From Alloyangia pacifica (GTDB lineage Bacteria > Pseudomonadota > Alphaproteobacteria > Rhodobacterales > Rhodobacteraceae): a stretch of DNA of 64,000 bases. The position numbers were made by a program, and so were the translations under genes. Shown here in pieces: positions 24,953 through 33,769 of this stretch; position 1 is the first letter of the stretch; the number at the start of each line of letters is the position of its first letter. The notes beneath the pieces were generated by a model. That model did no database searches and was not told the DNA's origin. It worked only from the letters and a program-made list of their open reading frames with translations. The DNA lies in assembly GCF_003111685.1 (NCBI RefSeq), contig NZ_CP022191.1, positions 310,001 through 374,000 on the forward strand, read 5' to 3'.

Positions 24953-26044
24953 CTATTCGGCCACCTGTGCGGGCTTCATGGAGCCTGCATACTCGTTATG
25001 GAAGTAGGTCATCGTATCGAGAAGAACGTCCTCGAGCGCGATCTTCGGCTCCCAGCCAAGAAGCTCCTTGGCCTTCGAGATGTCGGGCATGCGGCGGTCG
25101 CAATCTTCGTAACCTTCGCCGTAGAACTCTTCGGCGCTCACCTCGATGATCGGGTAATCCTCGTAAGAGGGATCCCCGGTGATCTTGGCGTAGGTCTTGC
25201 GCATCAGATCCGCCAGCTCGGCCATGGTGACCTCGTTGTTGCGGTTGCCGATGTTGAAGGCGTGACCGTTGGCCTTCTCGGGGTTGTCGAGCATGCGGCA
25301 GATCGCATCCACGGCCTCGTAGATCGAGACGATGGTGCGGCGTGCCCTGCCGCCGTCCACCAGCTTCATCGGATCGCCGTTGAGCAGGGCGCCCATGAAG
25401 CAGGCCAGAACCCGGGGAACGCCATCGCCGTCGCGCTGCGGAATGTAGTCCATACGCGGGCCGAAGAAGTTCAGCGGGCGCACCACGGTGAACGGCAGGC
25501 CGTCTTCCTTGTGGTGGGCATAGACAAGACGCTCGACCATCTGCTTGGCGCAGGCATAGGTCCAGCGCTGGTTGACGATCGGCCCCATAATGAGCGGCGT
25601 CTCGTCTTCCTTGAGTTCGTAGAGGTCGGGGTTCTCGTAGCTCGTGTCCCCGACATAGCTCGACAGCGTGCGGCCATAGCACTCGCTGGTCGAGAAGCTG
25701 ATCAACCAGCGCTTGTATTCCACGCAGAGTTCGACAATCGGATAGACGTCGAACAGGTTGGACTTGATCACGCTGATCGGGTTGGTGTTGTACTCGGACG
25801 GGTTACAGATCGCGGCAAGGTTGATGACCACATCCCCATCAGCCACAGCATCCCGCAGATCCTGTTGGGTTTCTGGATCATCCACGTAGCGCTGGTGGAG
25901 CGTGAAGTTCGGATTATCCAGGTGCTTCCGGATCTTCGAGCTCTCCGGGTCCCATCCGATGATCTTGTGATCGGTGGTGGTGAGCAGGCGATCCAGCAGA
26001 TGGCTGCCGATAAAGCCCCCGCATCCAAGGATTACAATATTCAT
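24953..26044 (-). CDS. NAD-dependent epimerase, UDP-apiose/UDP-xylose synthase-like
   Basis: The 363-residue protein is an extended short-chain dehydrogenase with the Rossmann motif MNIVILGCGGFIGSHLLDRL and the catalytic YACAK (Tyr-x3-Lys). It also has nucleotide-sugar signatures (FSTSECYGRTLSSYVG, RPLNFFGPRMDYIPQRDGDG). The GPRMDYIPxxDGxGxPRVLACF region and the DRRMPDISKAKELLGWEP end resemble UDP-apiose/UDP-xylose synthases and the ArnA decarboxylase domain, which act on UDP-glucuronate. It is a single-gene unit with its own terminator, facing a 565-base upstream region. Which of UDP-apiose, UDP-xylose or UDP-4-keto-pentose it makes is unclear. Confidence 0.8.
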   Translation of the reverse strand: MNIVILGCGGFIGSHLLDRLLTTTDHKIIGWDPESSKIRKHLDNPNFTLHQRYVDDPETQQDLRDAVADGDVVINLAAICNPSEYNTNPISVIKSNLFDVYPIVELCVEYKRWLISFSTSECYGRTLSSYVGDTSYENPDLYELKEDETPLIMGPIVNQRWTYACAKQMVERLVYAHHKEDGLPFTVVRPLNFFGPRMDYIPQRDGDGVPRVLACFMGALLNGDPMKLVDGGRARRTIVSIYEAVDAICRMLDNPEKANGHAFNIGNRNNEVTMAELADLMRKTYAKITGDPSYEDYPIIEVSAEEFYGEGYEDCDRRMPDISKAKELLGWEPKIALEDVLLDTMTYFHNEYAGSMKPAQVAE

Positions 26045-26609
26045 CGGATTCTCCGTTCCAATTCGCATATGAAAAGCACCTCCGGTCAGGACCCGCGAGA
26101 ATGACGGGGGCCCCCAGAAAATATTAGCTTAAAATCTGTAGCTTGCGCGTGGGATTAAAACTTAACTACCCGAATCCTATTACACGAAAATAAACGCTGT
26201 GACCACGCTTTGAACATGATCTAGGCCACAGGTTGCGGGACTCAGCCCCTTCCTTGACCGAAAACTTGGCGGCAAATTGCCACCAGTGCCCCGAACTGCG
26301 CCACTTCCCGCATCGGCACGACGCTGCGGCGCTGGAATGCGCCGGCGGAACCGCCACGCCACGGCAAGGTCCAGCGATGATTCGCCGGTTTCCGTTGCTG
26401 GTGGAGGCGGACCTCCGCACGTGCAAGGACAATGCCTTCGTCGATCGCCCCCGCCCGAGGCCGCAATTCACGATACGGGCGAGAGCCGCAGACCCGGCAT
26501 GTGTGGGGATTTCACCGAACCCGGCGGCATCCGACACCTTATAACAGGCACCTAATAATAGGCACGTCGGCTGCGCGCCCGCAGAGATTGCCACGGCGGC
26601 TGCCGAGCC
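26045..26609. other. Non-coding region upstream of the UDP-sugar synthase-like gene
   Basis: No convincing gene lies in these 565 bases; several short open frames on both strands have no family features. The part near 26100-26230 is clearly AT-richer than the surroundings and probably holds the promoter of the minus-strand gene starting at 26044. The rest, up to the acetyltransferase stop at 26610, shows nothing recognisable. Confidence 0.5.
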
Positions 26610-27227
26610 CTAGGATCGGCCGTGGCGGTCCAGCGGCGAGCGGGGGATTCGGAACATCGCGCCCGGAGTGAGTTCGTGGTGCTGGAAGCCGTGGCGGCTG
26701 TAGAAATCCTCGAGCGCGGGCTTGTCGAGCCCCTCCTCCCCGAAGGGCTCGTGGTGCAGCTCGATTCCCAGCTCGGCTTCATCCGCCGCCTCGACCAGCT
26801 GGCGCAGGATGCGATGCGCCACGCCCTTGCCCCGGTGCTTCGGCGCCACCCAGATGCCGCTCAGGATAAAGCGTTTGCTCCAGAGCGAATGCTCGATGTA
26901 GGCGACGTTCTCCTCGCTGTCGCGATAATAGGTGCGCTCGCCGGTCTCTCCGGTCGAGGCCATGAGACCCGGCACCCGCGCCAGGCGCTCGGTGACATAG
27001 GCGTATTTCACCTCGGCGCGGCGACCGGCCCGTTCAAGCCCCTCCTCCAGTTCGCGAGTCAACTCGGGATGGCGAATCTCGCAGTAGTCGCGCATCCCGT
27101 GTTGCAGGGCAACGGCCACGAATGCGCGTAACTCATTCTCGAGACGGGTGATTTCGGCGCTCTCCTCGGACTGTCTCCGGGGGGTGCTGAACGTCCGGGA
27201 CCCGCGTGCAAAGTCGGTATATGGCAT
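26610..27227 (-). CDS. GNAT family N-acetyltransferase
   Basis: The 205-residue protein has the GNAT acetyl-CoA-binding core: strand 4 and motif A (GIWVAPKHRGKGVAHRILRQ, with the pyrophosphate-binding RGKGVAHRI) and motif B (ALEDFYSRHGF). The first 60 residues are a helical, charged extension (SEESAEITRLENELRAFVAV). The acceptor substrate is unknown. It stands alone, between the UDP-sugar synthase-like gene and the uxu operon, on the minus strand. Confidence 0.78.
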   Translation of the reverse strand: MPYTDFARGSRTFSTPRRQSEESAEITRLENELRAFVAVALQHGMRDYCEIRHPELTRELEEGLERAGRRAEVKYAYVTERLARVPGLMASTGETGERTYYRDSEENVAYIEHSLWSKRFILSGIWVAPKHRGKGVAHRILRQLVEAADEAELGIELHHEPFGEEGLDKPALEDFYSRHGFQHHELTPGAMFRIPRSPLDRHGRS

Positions 27228-27350
27228 GGTGTCCTCCCAGGCCGATAATATAGCGACATTTTCATCAGGTCAGTACATCCGGACATCCTGTTCGCGCAAA
27301 CAGTGGATTGCGCGACTGCCCGCCTGCGCGGCGGGCAGCGATCATGGCGC

Positions 27351-28805
27351 TCAGAAGGCGGCTTCACGCGCGATCACGTCCCGCATCGGCTCGAACAGCA
27401 TCTCCGCCAGAAGCCCCGCCACCTCGGCCCAGAACCCCTCGTCCGCGGCAAGCGCCGGCGGCACGAAGGCTGCGTGACGCAGCGCGCCGACGATCTCGTC
27501 GGCCTCCCTGCCCTTGGCCATGGCCTGCAGCTCGGCGGCGCGGGGGTCACGCAGCGCGTAGGGCGCGCAATCGTGGGTCGCGCCGCTGAGGTGTCGCAAC
27601 CAGGCCGCCGTGGCAAAGGTGAAAGCACGGCAATCCACCCCCCTGGCCCGCGCATCCGCCACTGCGGAAAAGACGCGCTGCGGCATTTTTTCCGAGCCGT
27701 CCATGGCAATCTGGAAGGTCTGATGCGCGATCTCGGGGTTCTCGAAGCGTATGGCCAGCGCCTCGGCATAGGCGGCGGTGTCGATCCCCGGGATCACAGG
27801 CAGGGTCGCGGCGGCGGCCCCAAGGTGGCGGCGCACCAGCTTGGCCAGCGGCCTTGCCGCCATCACGTCGCGCACGTAGGGGCACCCGGCGTGGAATCCG
27901 GCGTAGGCCAGCATGGAGTGGGTGCCGTTGAGCATCCGCAGCTTCATCATCTCGAAGGCGGTGACGTTGCCGGTGAAGATCGCCCCGGCCTTTTCCCAGG
28001 CCGGGCGACCTTGCGGGAAATTGTCCTCGATCACCCATTGGACAAAGGTCTCGGTCGCGATCGCTGCCTGGTCCTCGCACCCGGTCAACTCGGCGGCCTC
28101 GGCCAGCGTCGCAGGTGTGGCGGCGGGAGTGATGCGGTCGACCATGGTCGAGGGGAAGGCGACCTCGGCAGCAATCCACTCAGACAGCGCGGGATCGATG
28201 CGGCGGGCGAAATCCACCACCGCGCCGCGCAGCAGAACGCCGTTATCCGGCAGGTTGTCGCAGCAAAGCACGGTGAAGGGTGTAAGCCCCGCATCCCGGC
28301 GGCGGCGCAGCGCCTCGGTCAGCAGGCCCAGCACGCCCTGCGGCGCCGCGGGGCTGGCCAGATCGGCGGCGACGGCGGGGTGCGACGGGTCGCAGCCCTG
28401 CGTCGCGCGGTCAAGGCCATAGGCCTTTTCGGTCACCGTCAGCGAGACGATCTTCGTACCCGGCGCGGACATGGCCCCCAGCGCTGGCTCCGGGTTGCCC
28501 GCCGAGCAGATGGCATCGGCGATCGCGCCGATCACCCGCGCCTTGGTGCCCTCGGCGCCCTTGGCGATCAGCGTGTAGAGCCCGTTTTGCGGATGCAGCT
28601 CGTCCGACGCCTTAGGCGAGCGCAGTGACACACCGAGGATGCGCCAATCGCCGCCCTCGGCCGCCAGCGCCAGATCGGTCAGCGCCGCCTGGTGCGCCTT
28701 GTGGAAGGCGCCGAGGCCGAGGTGGACGATGCCCACCCCATGCGCCTGCGGATCATAGCCCGGACGCAACGCCTCGGGCACCTGGCTCAGCGAAGACAGC
28801 CTCAT
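27351..28805 (-). CDS. uxuB: Mannitol dehydrogenase-family fructuronate reductase (mannonate oxidoreductase)
   Basis: The 484-residue enzyme belongs to the polyol-specific long-chain dehydrogenases: GIVHLGLGAFHKAHQAALTD (nucleotide binding), TVTEKAYGLD, and the catalytic signature KLRMLNGTHSMLAYAG with Lys, Asn and His. UxuB interconverts D-fructuronate and D-mannonate with NAD(H). The start overlaps the uxuA stop (ATGA), and next to UxuA this function is much more likely than mannitol or tagaturonate dehydrogenase. Together they take fructuronate to 2-keto-3-deoxygluconate. Confidence 0.88.
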   Translation of the reverse strand: MRLSSLSQVPEALRPGYDPQAHGVGIVHLGLGAFHKAHQAALTDLALAAEGGDWRILGVSLRSPKASDELHPQNGLYTLIAKGAEGTKARVIGAIADAICSAGNPEPALGAMSAPGTKIVSLTVTEKAYGLDRATQGCDPSHPAVAADLASPAAPQGVLGLLTEALRRRRDAGLTPFTVLCCDNLPDNGVLLRGAVVDFARRIDPALSEWIAAEVAFPSTMVDRITPAATPATLAEAAELTGCEDQAAIATETFVQWVIEDNFPQGRPAWEKAGAIFTGNVTAFEMMKLRMLNGTHSMLAYAGFHAGCPYVRDVMAARPLAKLVRRHLGAAAATLPVIPGIDTAAYAEALAIRFENPEIAHQTFQIAMDGSEKMPQRVFSAVADARARGVDCRAFTFATAAWLRHLSGATHDCAPYALRDPRAAELQAMAKGREADEIVGALRHAAFVPPALAADEGFWAEVAGLLAEMLFEPMRDVIAREAAF

Positions 28806-30019
28806 GCCGCCCCCGCCGCCAGTTGGTGCTCGAAGGCGCGATAGAGGCCGCGCAGTTCGGCCAGCCCCTTGAGACGGCCAATCGCCGGGTAGCCCGGCTG
28901 CGCTTCGCGGCCGATGTCGTCAAGGATGTCCTGCCCGTGGTCGGGGCGGAAGGGGATCGACCAGTCGGCGCGACCCTCGGCCTTTCGGCGGCGCTCCTCG
29001 GCGACCACGGCACCGACCATGGCGACCATGTCGGTGTGGCCCGAAAGGTGCTCGTCCTCGTAGAGCGAGTTCATCACCTCGCTGCCCTCGATGCTGACGT
29101 TGCGCAGGTGCAGGAAGTGCACGCGGTCGGCCAGCGCCTTGAAGATCTCGACCGGGTTGTTGTCCGGGCGCGCCCCCAGCGAGCCGGTGCAGAGCGTGAC
29201 GCCATTGGCCCGCAGATCGACGGCGTCGAGGATCTTCCGGTAATGCGCCTCGGTCGACATGATCCGCGGCAGGCCGAGCAGCGGGAAGGGCGGATCGTCC
29301 GGGTGGCAGCACAGGCGCATGCCCAGCTCTTCGGCCAGCGGCGTCACCTCCGACAGGAAGTCGATCATGTGCTGCTGCAGCTGGGTCTCGGAGATATTGT
29401 CGTATTCCGCGAGGTGCAGCTTCACATCGTCGAGCGAGAATTTCTCTGCCGCGCCGGGCAGGCCAAAGACGACGTTGCCGGCGAGCTGCTCCTTGCGGGC
29501 GTCATCCATCTTGGCGAAGCGCTCCGCGGCCTCGGCGACCACATCGTCGGGGAAGCCCTCGGCAGCGCCCGCGCGCTCGAGGATGTGGATGTCGAATGCG
29601 GCGAAGTCGATCAGGTCAAAGCGCATGCAGCGCGCGCCGCTCGGACGTTCCCAGGCCAGATCGGTGCGGGTCCAGTCGAGCACCGGCATGAAGTTGTAGC
29701 AGATGGTCTCAAGACCGGCCTCGGAAAGGTGCCGCATCGAGGTCTTCCAACTCTCGACATGAGCCTTCCACTCGCCCTTCTGCTTCTTGATGTCTTCCGA
29801 AACGGGCAACGATTCGACCACGTCCCAGACCAGCGGCGACGGGCGGCCATCCTTGCGCGTGGCGATCTCGCGCTGGCGCTGCGCGATCTCTTCGGGAGTC
29901 CAGACTGCGCTGGTAGGCACGTGGTGCAATGCGGAAACGACGCCCTCGACGCCAGCCTGCATCATGTCGTCGATGCTCACGCGGTCTTTCGGACCGAACC
30001 AACGCCAGGTCTGACGCAT
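28802..30019 (-). CDS. uxuA: Mannonate dehydratase UxuA
   Basis: UxuA dehydrates D-mannonate to 2-keto-3-deoxy-D-gluconate. The 405-residue protein starts MRQTWRWFGPKDRVSIDDMM, a classic UxuA N-terminus, and carries the TIM-barrel motifs (ICYNFMPVLDWTRTDLAWE), the metal-binding segment MRLCCHPDDPPFPLLGLPRI, and HFLHLRNVSIEG. The start at 30019 has a strong GGGAGGG ribosome binding site. The gene is divergent from the GntR regulator, and uxuB follows with a four-base overlap. Confidence 0.95.
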   Translation of the reverse strand: MRQTWRWFGPKDRVSIDDMMQAGVEGVVSALHHVPTSAVWTPEEIAQRQREIATRKDGRPSPLVWDVVESLPVSEDIKKQKGEWKAHVESWKTSMRHLSEAGLETICYNFMPVLDWTRTDLAWERPSGARCMRFDLIDFAAFDIHILERAGAAEGFPDDVVAEAAERFAKMDDARKEQLAGNVVFGLPGAAEKFSLDDVKLHLAEYDNISETQLQQHMIDFLSEVTPLAEELGMRLCCHPDDPPFPLLGLPRIMSTEAHYRKILDAVDLRANGVTLCTGSLGARPDNNPVEIFKALADRVHFLHLRNVSIEGSEVMNSLYEDEHLSGHTDMVAMVGAVVAEERRRKAEGRADWSIPFRPDHGQDILDDIGREAQPGYPAIGRLKGLAELRGLYRAFEHQLAAGAA

Positions 30020-30150
30020 CGGAAACCCTCCCTCTTGTCTGCCGTGCGGGACGGACTCCCGCGCCTCGGTGGTCACGAGATTCATAGCAGCCGATTCAAA
30101 TGTTGACTAGTATGGAAGTATGGAGCAGGTTGCCGCCACGGAGGAGAGCT

Positions 30151-30849
30151 ATGGGAATCGAGACAATCCAGATCGAGCAGGTCGACCAGTCAGCGCCCGT
30201 CGGACCACAGCTGATCCGCGCCCTGCGCCAGGCGATCGTGCAGAACCAGCTCGAACCCGGCACCCGGCTCTCCGAGGCCGAGATCGGCGCGCGCTTCGGC
30301 GTCTCGCGCCAACCCGTCCGCGAAGCCTTCATCAAGCTGGCCGAAGAGGGCCTGCTGGAGATCCGCCCGCAACGCGGATCCTTCGTGCGCAAGATTTCTG
30401 TCGCTGCCGTGCTCGACGCGCGCTTCGTGCGCGAGGCGGTCGAGGCCGACATCGCCAAGGCCTGCGCCAGCGCGCGACCCGACGGGCTGGTCGAGGAGTT
30501 GCGCAGCCAGATCGCCGCGCAGGCCCGGCTTGTGGATCAGCACCCCGCCGCCTTCGTGCCGCTCGACGACGAGTTTCACCACACGCTGGCCAAGGGCGCG
30601 GGTCGCCCCAACGCCTGGGCGGTGATCGTCGGCATGAAGAGCCAGATGGACCGGGTGCGCCAGATGACCTCGGCGCATTTCCCGCTTGAACACCTCATCG
30701 CCCAGCATACCGCGGTGGTCGACGCCATCGACGCGGGCGATCCCGATGCCGCCGAGAGGGCGATGCGCGGCCACCTGCAGATGATCCTGTCGGACCTGCC
30801 GGCCATCCGCGAGGCCTTCCCCGATTACTTCGACCCCGATGCCGCGTGA
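30151..30849 (+). CDS. GntR/FadR-family regulator of the hexuronate/hexonate locus
   Basis: The 232-residue protein has the GntR winged helix at residues 20-75 (GTRLSEAEIGARFGVSRQPV, REAFIKLAEEGLLEIRPQRG) and the all-helical FCD effector domain (ARFVREAVEADIAKACASAR, DEFHHTLAKGAGRP, HTAVVDAIDAGD) whose Asp/His residues commonly bind a metal and a sugar-acid ligand. The start at 30151 follows GGAGGAGAG by a good distance. It lies between divergent uxuA and the TRAP genes, so it probably controls both, likely as a repressor released by a pathway intermediate. Confidence 0.9.
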   Translation: MGIETIQIEQVDQSAPVGPQLIRALRQAIVQNQLEPGTRLSEAEIGARFGVSRQPVREAFIKLAEEGLLEIRPQRGSFVRKISVAAVLDARFVREAVEADIAKACASARPDGLVEELRSQIAAQARLVDQHPAAFVPLDDEFHHTLAKGAGRPNAWAVIVGMKSQMDRVRQMTSAHFPLEHLIAQHTAVVDAIDAGDPDAAERAMRGHLQMILSDLPAIREAFPDYFDPDAA

Positions 30850-30896
30850 ATATCCGCGCTGCATCGTCCCCAAGCGACCCTGAAAGGGAGGACACC

Positions 30897-31874
30897 ATGA
30901 CTGTCGCCAAAACCCTGAAAACCCTGCTGCTTTCCGGCATTGCCACCGTCGCGCTCAGCGCTTCGGCGATGGCTGCCGACATGACCCTGAAGCTCGGCCA
31001 CCTCGCCAACGAGGACAACATCTGGCACAAGGCTTCGCTGAAGTTCGCCGAGGAGCTGGCCACGCTCACCGACGGCCGCATCGAGGTCGAGGTCTATCCG
31101 AACGAGACGCTCGGCAAGGAAGTCGACGTGATCAACGGCATGCAGCTCGGCACCGCCGACATGACCATCACCGGCGAGTCGCTGCAGAACTGGGCACCGA
31201 TGGCAGCGCTGCTGGCGATGCCCTATGCCTACAGCTCGCTCGAGGACATGGACTCCGTCGCCGGCGGCGAGCTTGGCGACCGCATCGAGGCGCAGATCAT
31301 CGAGAAGGTGGGTATCCGCCCGATCGCCTATTTCGCCCGTGGCCCGCGCGAGCTGACCTCGAACCGCCCGATCACCTCGCCGGACGAGCTGAACGGCCTG
31401 AAGATGCGCGTGCCGAACGTGCCGCTCTTCCTCAACGTCTGGAAGGCGCTTGGCGCGAACCCGACCCCGATGGCCTTCTCCGAGGTGTTCACCTCGCTGC
31501 AGAACGGCACCATCGAGGCGCAGGAGAACCCACTGGCGCTGATCAAGTCGGCCAACTTCAACGAGGTCCAGAAGTACATCAACAAGACCGATCACGTGCG
31601 CTCGTGGATCTACCTGACGATCTCGGAAATGGCGTGGAACCAGATGTCCGAAGAGGATCAGGCCAACGTCATAGAAGCCGCCAAGCGCACGCAGGAATAC
31701 GAGCGTGAGCTCTTCCTCGCCGACGAAGAGCAGCTGGTCACCCAGCTTCAGGACCTCGGCGTGGAATTTGTCGACGTCGACAACGAGGCCTTCGCAGCCG
31801 CCGCCAAGGAAGCGGTGCTGAGCTCGGTCTCCGAAGACATCCGGCCCGACGTCGAAGCGCTCTTCGACCGCTGA
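30897..31874 (+). CDS. TRAP transporter substrate-binding protein, DctP family
   Basis: The 325-residue periplasmic protein starts with a signal peptide (TLKTLLLSGIATVALSASAM, cleaved after AMAA) and shows the DctP fold: LKLGHLANEDNIWHKASLKF, VYPNETLGKEVDVINGMQLG, and the ligand-binding region KMRVPNVPLFLNVWKALGAN with the conserved Arg that salt-bridges the substrate carboxylate. Context with uxuAB and a hexonate dehydrogenase suggests a sugar-acid ligand. The start at 30897 follows GGGAGGACACC. A strong hairpin separates it from the permease genes. Confidence 0.94.
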   Translation: MTVAKTLKTLLLSGIATVALSASAMAADMTLKLGHLANEDNIWHKASLKFAEELATLTDGRIEVEVYPNETLGKEVDVINGMQLGTADMTITGESLQNWAPMAALLAMPYAYSSLEDMDSVAGGELGDRIEAQIIEKVGIRPIAYFARGPRELTSNRPITSPDELNGLKMRVPNVPLFLNVWKALGANPTPMAFSEVFTSLQNGTIEAQENPLALIKSANFNEVQKYINKTDHVRSWIYLTISEMAWNQMSEEDQANVIEAAKRTQEYERELFLADEEQLVTQLQDLGVEFVDVDNEAFAAAAKEAVLSSVSEDIRPDVEALFDR

Positions 31875-31920
31875 GCCGGACCGCGGGCCCCTCCTCCCCT
31901 TCTCCCGGGCCCGTACTCCC

Positions 31921-31950
31921 GGGCCGGACCCCTCCACTCGGGTCCGGCCC
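31921..31950 (+). terminator. Attenuator hairpin between dctP- and dctQ-type genes
   Basis: GGGCCGGACCC (31921-31931) pairs with GGGTCCGGCCC (31940-31950), an 11-base stem. It lies 46 bases after the binding-protein stop and 30 before the next start. Such hairpins commonly cause partial termination, giving more binding protein than permease. Confidence 0.7.
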
Positions 31951-31979
31951 TTCCCGTAATTTCACCGAAGAGCCGATCC

Positions 31980-32480
31980 ATGCAAAAGCTCGTCACGGTC
32001 CTGACCGCAATCGCTCGCATCGCGACGGGGCTCAGCTTCGCCGCCATCATCGCCGCCGTCATCATCCAGCTGCTCGGGCGCTCGGGGGTGATCTCCTCGG
32101 TCGTCTGGACCGAGGAGCTGACCCGCTTCGCCCTGCTCTACCTCGCCGCCTTCGGCGTCGGGCTGGCCTACCGCTCGGGCGATCTGGTCAATGTCGACAT
32201 CGTCTGCGAGGCCCTGCCCGGACGGCTGCCCTGGATGCTGCGGCTCATCTGCGCGGTGATCACGCTCGGCTTCGGCCTGATGCTGATCAAGGCGACCTGG
32301 CTTTACGTGTCGATCGGCGCGCGGCAGACAGCGCCGTCTTTGGGCGTGCGCATGGATTTCATTCACGCCTCGGTGCTGGTCGCATTGCTCTCGATCAGCC
32401 TGTTTGCCGGGCTGCGCGTGGCCGGCATGCTGAGCCGCCGCGACACCGGACTTCCCGAAAAACCCGAAGAGGAGCTCTGA
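31980..32480 (+). CDS. TRAP transporter small permease, DctQ family
   Basis: The 166-residue protein has four hydrophobic segments (IATGLSFAAIIAAVIIQLLG near the start, then further segments around residues 50, 80-100 and 130-150) and the DctQ motif VWTEELTRFALLYLAAFGVG. It forms the small membrane subunit of the TRAP carrier with the DctM protein encoded next, whose start is one base beyond this stop. RBS GAAGAG precedes the ATG. Confidence 0.92.
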   Translation: MQKLVTVLTAIARIATGLSFAAIIAAVIIQLLGRSGVISSVVWTEELTRFALLYLAAFGVGLAYRSGDLVNVDIVCEALPGRLPWMLRLICAVITLGFGLMLIKATWLYVSIGARQTAPSLGVRMDFIHASVLVALLSISLFAGLRVAGMLSRRDTGLPEKPEEEL

Positions 32481-32481
32481 G

Positions 32482-33759
32482 ATGGAGCTGACCATTCTGC
32501 TCGGCTGCTTCCTCGGCGGCCTGATCATCGGCTTGCCTGTGGCGATCACCCTCGGCGTGTCGTCGATGGCCTACATCCTCTTCAAGGGCATGCCGCTCGT
32601 GGTCATCCCGCAGAAAATGTACGCGGGCATGGACAGCTTCGTGCTGCTCTGCATCCCCGGCTTCATCCTTGCCGGCAACCTGATGAACGCCGGCGGCATC
32701 ACCGGGCGCATCGTGCGGCTGGCGCAGGCGCTGGTCGGCTGGATGCGCGGCGGGCTGGGCCTCACCAACGTCGCCGCCTCGATGCTCTTCGGCGGCATCT
32801 CTGGCACCGCCGCGGCGGACGCCGCCTCGATCGGCGGCATGATGATCCCCGGCATGAAGAAGGCCGGCTACCCCGCCGATTTCTCCGCCGCGATCACCGC
32901 CGCCTCCTCGACCGTCGGGCCGATCATCCCACCCTCGGTGCCGATGATCATCGTCGGCACGCTCTCGGGCATCTCGGTCGGCAAGATGTTCATCGCGGGC
33001 GCCCTGCCCGGCATCCTGATGGGCGTGGCAATGATGGTCACCGCCTGGATCATCGCGCGCCGCAACAACTACCCGCGCCAGCAATGGCAGGGCATGGGCG
33101 AATTGTGGAAAGCTTTCCTCGGCGCGTTCTGGGCCGTGGCCATGACCGGGCTCATCGTCGGCGGGCTGCTCACCGGCTTCGCCACCCCGACCGAGACCGC
33201 CATCGTCGCCTCGATCTACGCCTTCGTCGTCGGTGCCTTCGTCTACCGCGGGCTCAAGCTGCGCGACGTGCCGAAGATCCTGATCGACAGCGCCGTTTCC
33301 GCCGCCGCAATCCTGGTGCTGGTCGGCCTTGCCAACGTCTTCGGCTGGATCCTCGTATCCGAGCGCATCCCGCAGATGATCGCCGACAGCGTACTCAGCA
33401 TCACCGACAACAAGTTCCTGGTGATCCTGCTGATCAACCTGGTGCTGCTCTTCGTCGGCATGTTCATGGAGACCATCGCCGCGCTGATCATCCTCTTCGG
33501 CCCGCTTCTTGCGCTGGCCACCGGCGTCGGCGTCGACCCGCTTCACTTCGCGGTCTTCGCGGTGCTCAACCTGATGATCGGCCTGACCACACCGCCGGTC
33601 GGCGTATGCCTGTTCATCTGCGCCGGCATCGGCCGGGTCACGCTCTGGCAAGTCACCCGCGCGATCATGCCCTTCATCATCACCAACATCCTCGTGCTGC
33701 TGCTCGTGTCGTACGTGCCGTTCTTCAGCACCTGGCTGCCCTCCTTCCTGTCGAACTAG
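32482..33759 (+). CDS. TRAP transporter large permease, DctM family
   Basis: The 425-residue protein is a polytopic (about 12-segment) carrier of the DctM family, with GCFLGGLIIGLPVAITLGVS, the conserved GGISGTAAADAASIGGMMIP and the re-entrant hairpin region TVGPIIPPSVPMIIVG. The second repeat has GLTTPPVGVCLF. It catalyses sodium-coupled uptake of the substrate delivered by the DctP protein. The gene follows DctQ with one base between them and precedes the dehydrogenase by 10 bases. Confidence 0.95.
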   Translation: MELTILLGCFLGGLIIGLPVAITLGVSSMAYILFKGMPLVVIPQKMYAGMDSFVLLCIPGFILAGNLMNAGGITGRIVRLAQALVGWMRGGLGLTNVAASMLFGGISGTAAADAASIGGMMIPGMKKAGYPADFSAAITAASSTVGPIIPPSVPMIIVGTLSGISVGKMFIAGALPGILMGVAMMVTAWIIARRNNYPRQQWQGMGELWKAFLGAFWAVAMTGLIVGGLLTGFATPTETAIVASIYAFVVGAFVYRGLKLRDVPKILIDSAVSAAAILVLVGLANVFGWILVSERIPQMIADSVLSITDNKFLVILLINLVLLFVGMFMETIAALIILFGPLLALATGVGVDPLHFAVFAVLNLMIGLTTPPVGVCLFICAGIGRVTLWQVTRAIMPFIITNILVLLLVSYVPFFSTWLPSFLSN

Positions 33760-33769
33760 GACCAAGATC

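Noticed and set aside
22187..26104. Plus-strand open frame of about 1305 codons
   Set aside because: Antisense to the binding protein, LysR and epimerase genes, all with clear family motifs; a third-position GC shadow.
26166..26594. Short frames upstream of the UDP-sugar synthase-like gene
   Set aside because: Overlapping frames on both strands with no motif or start signal.
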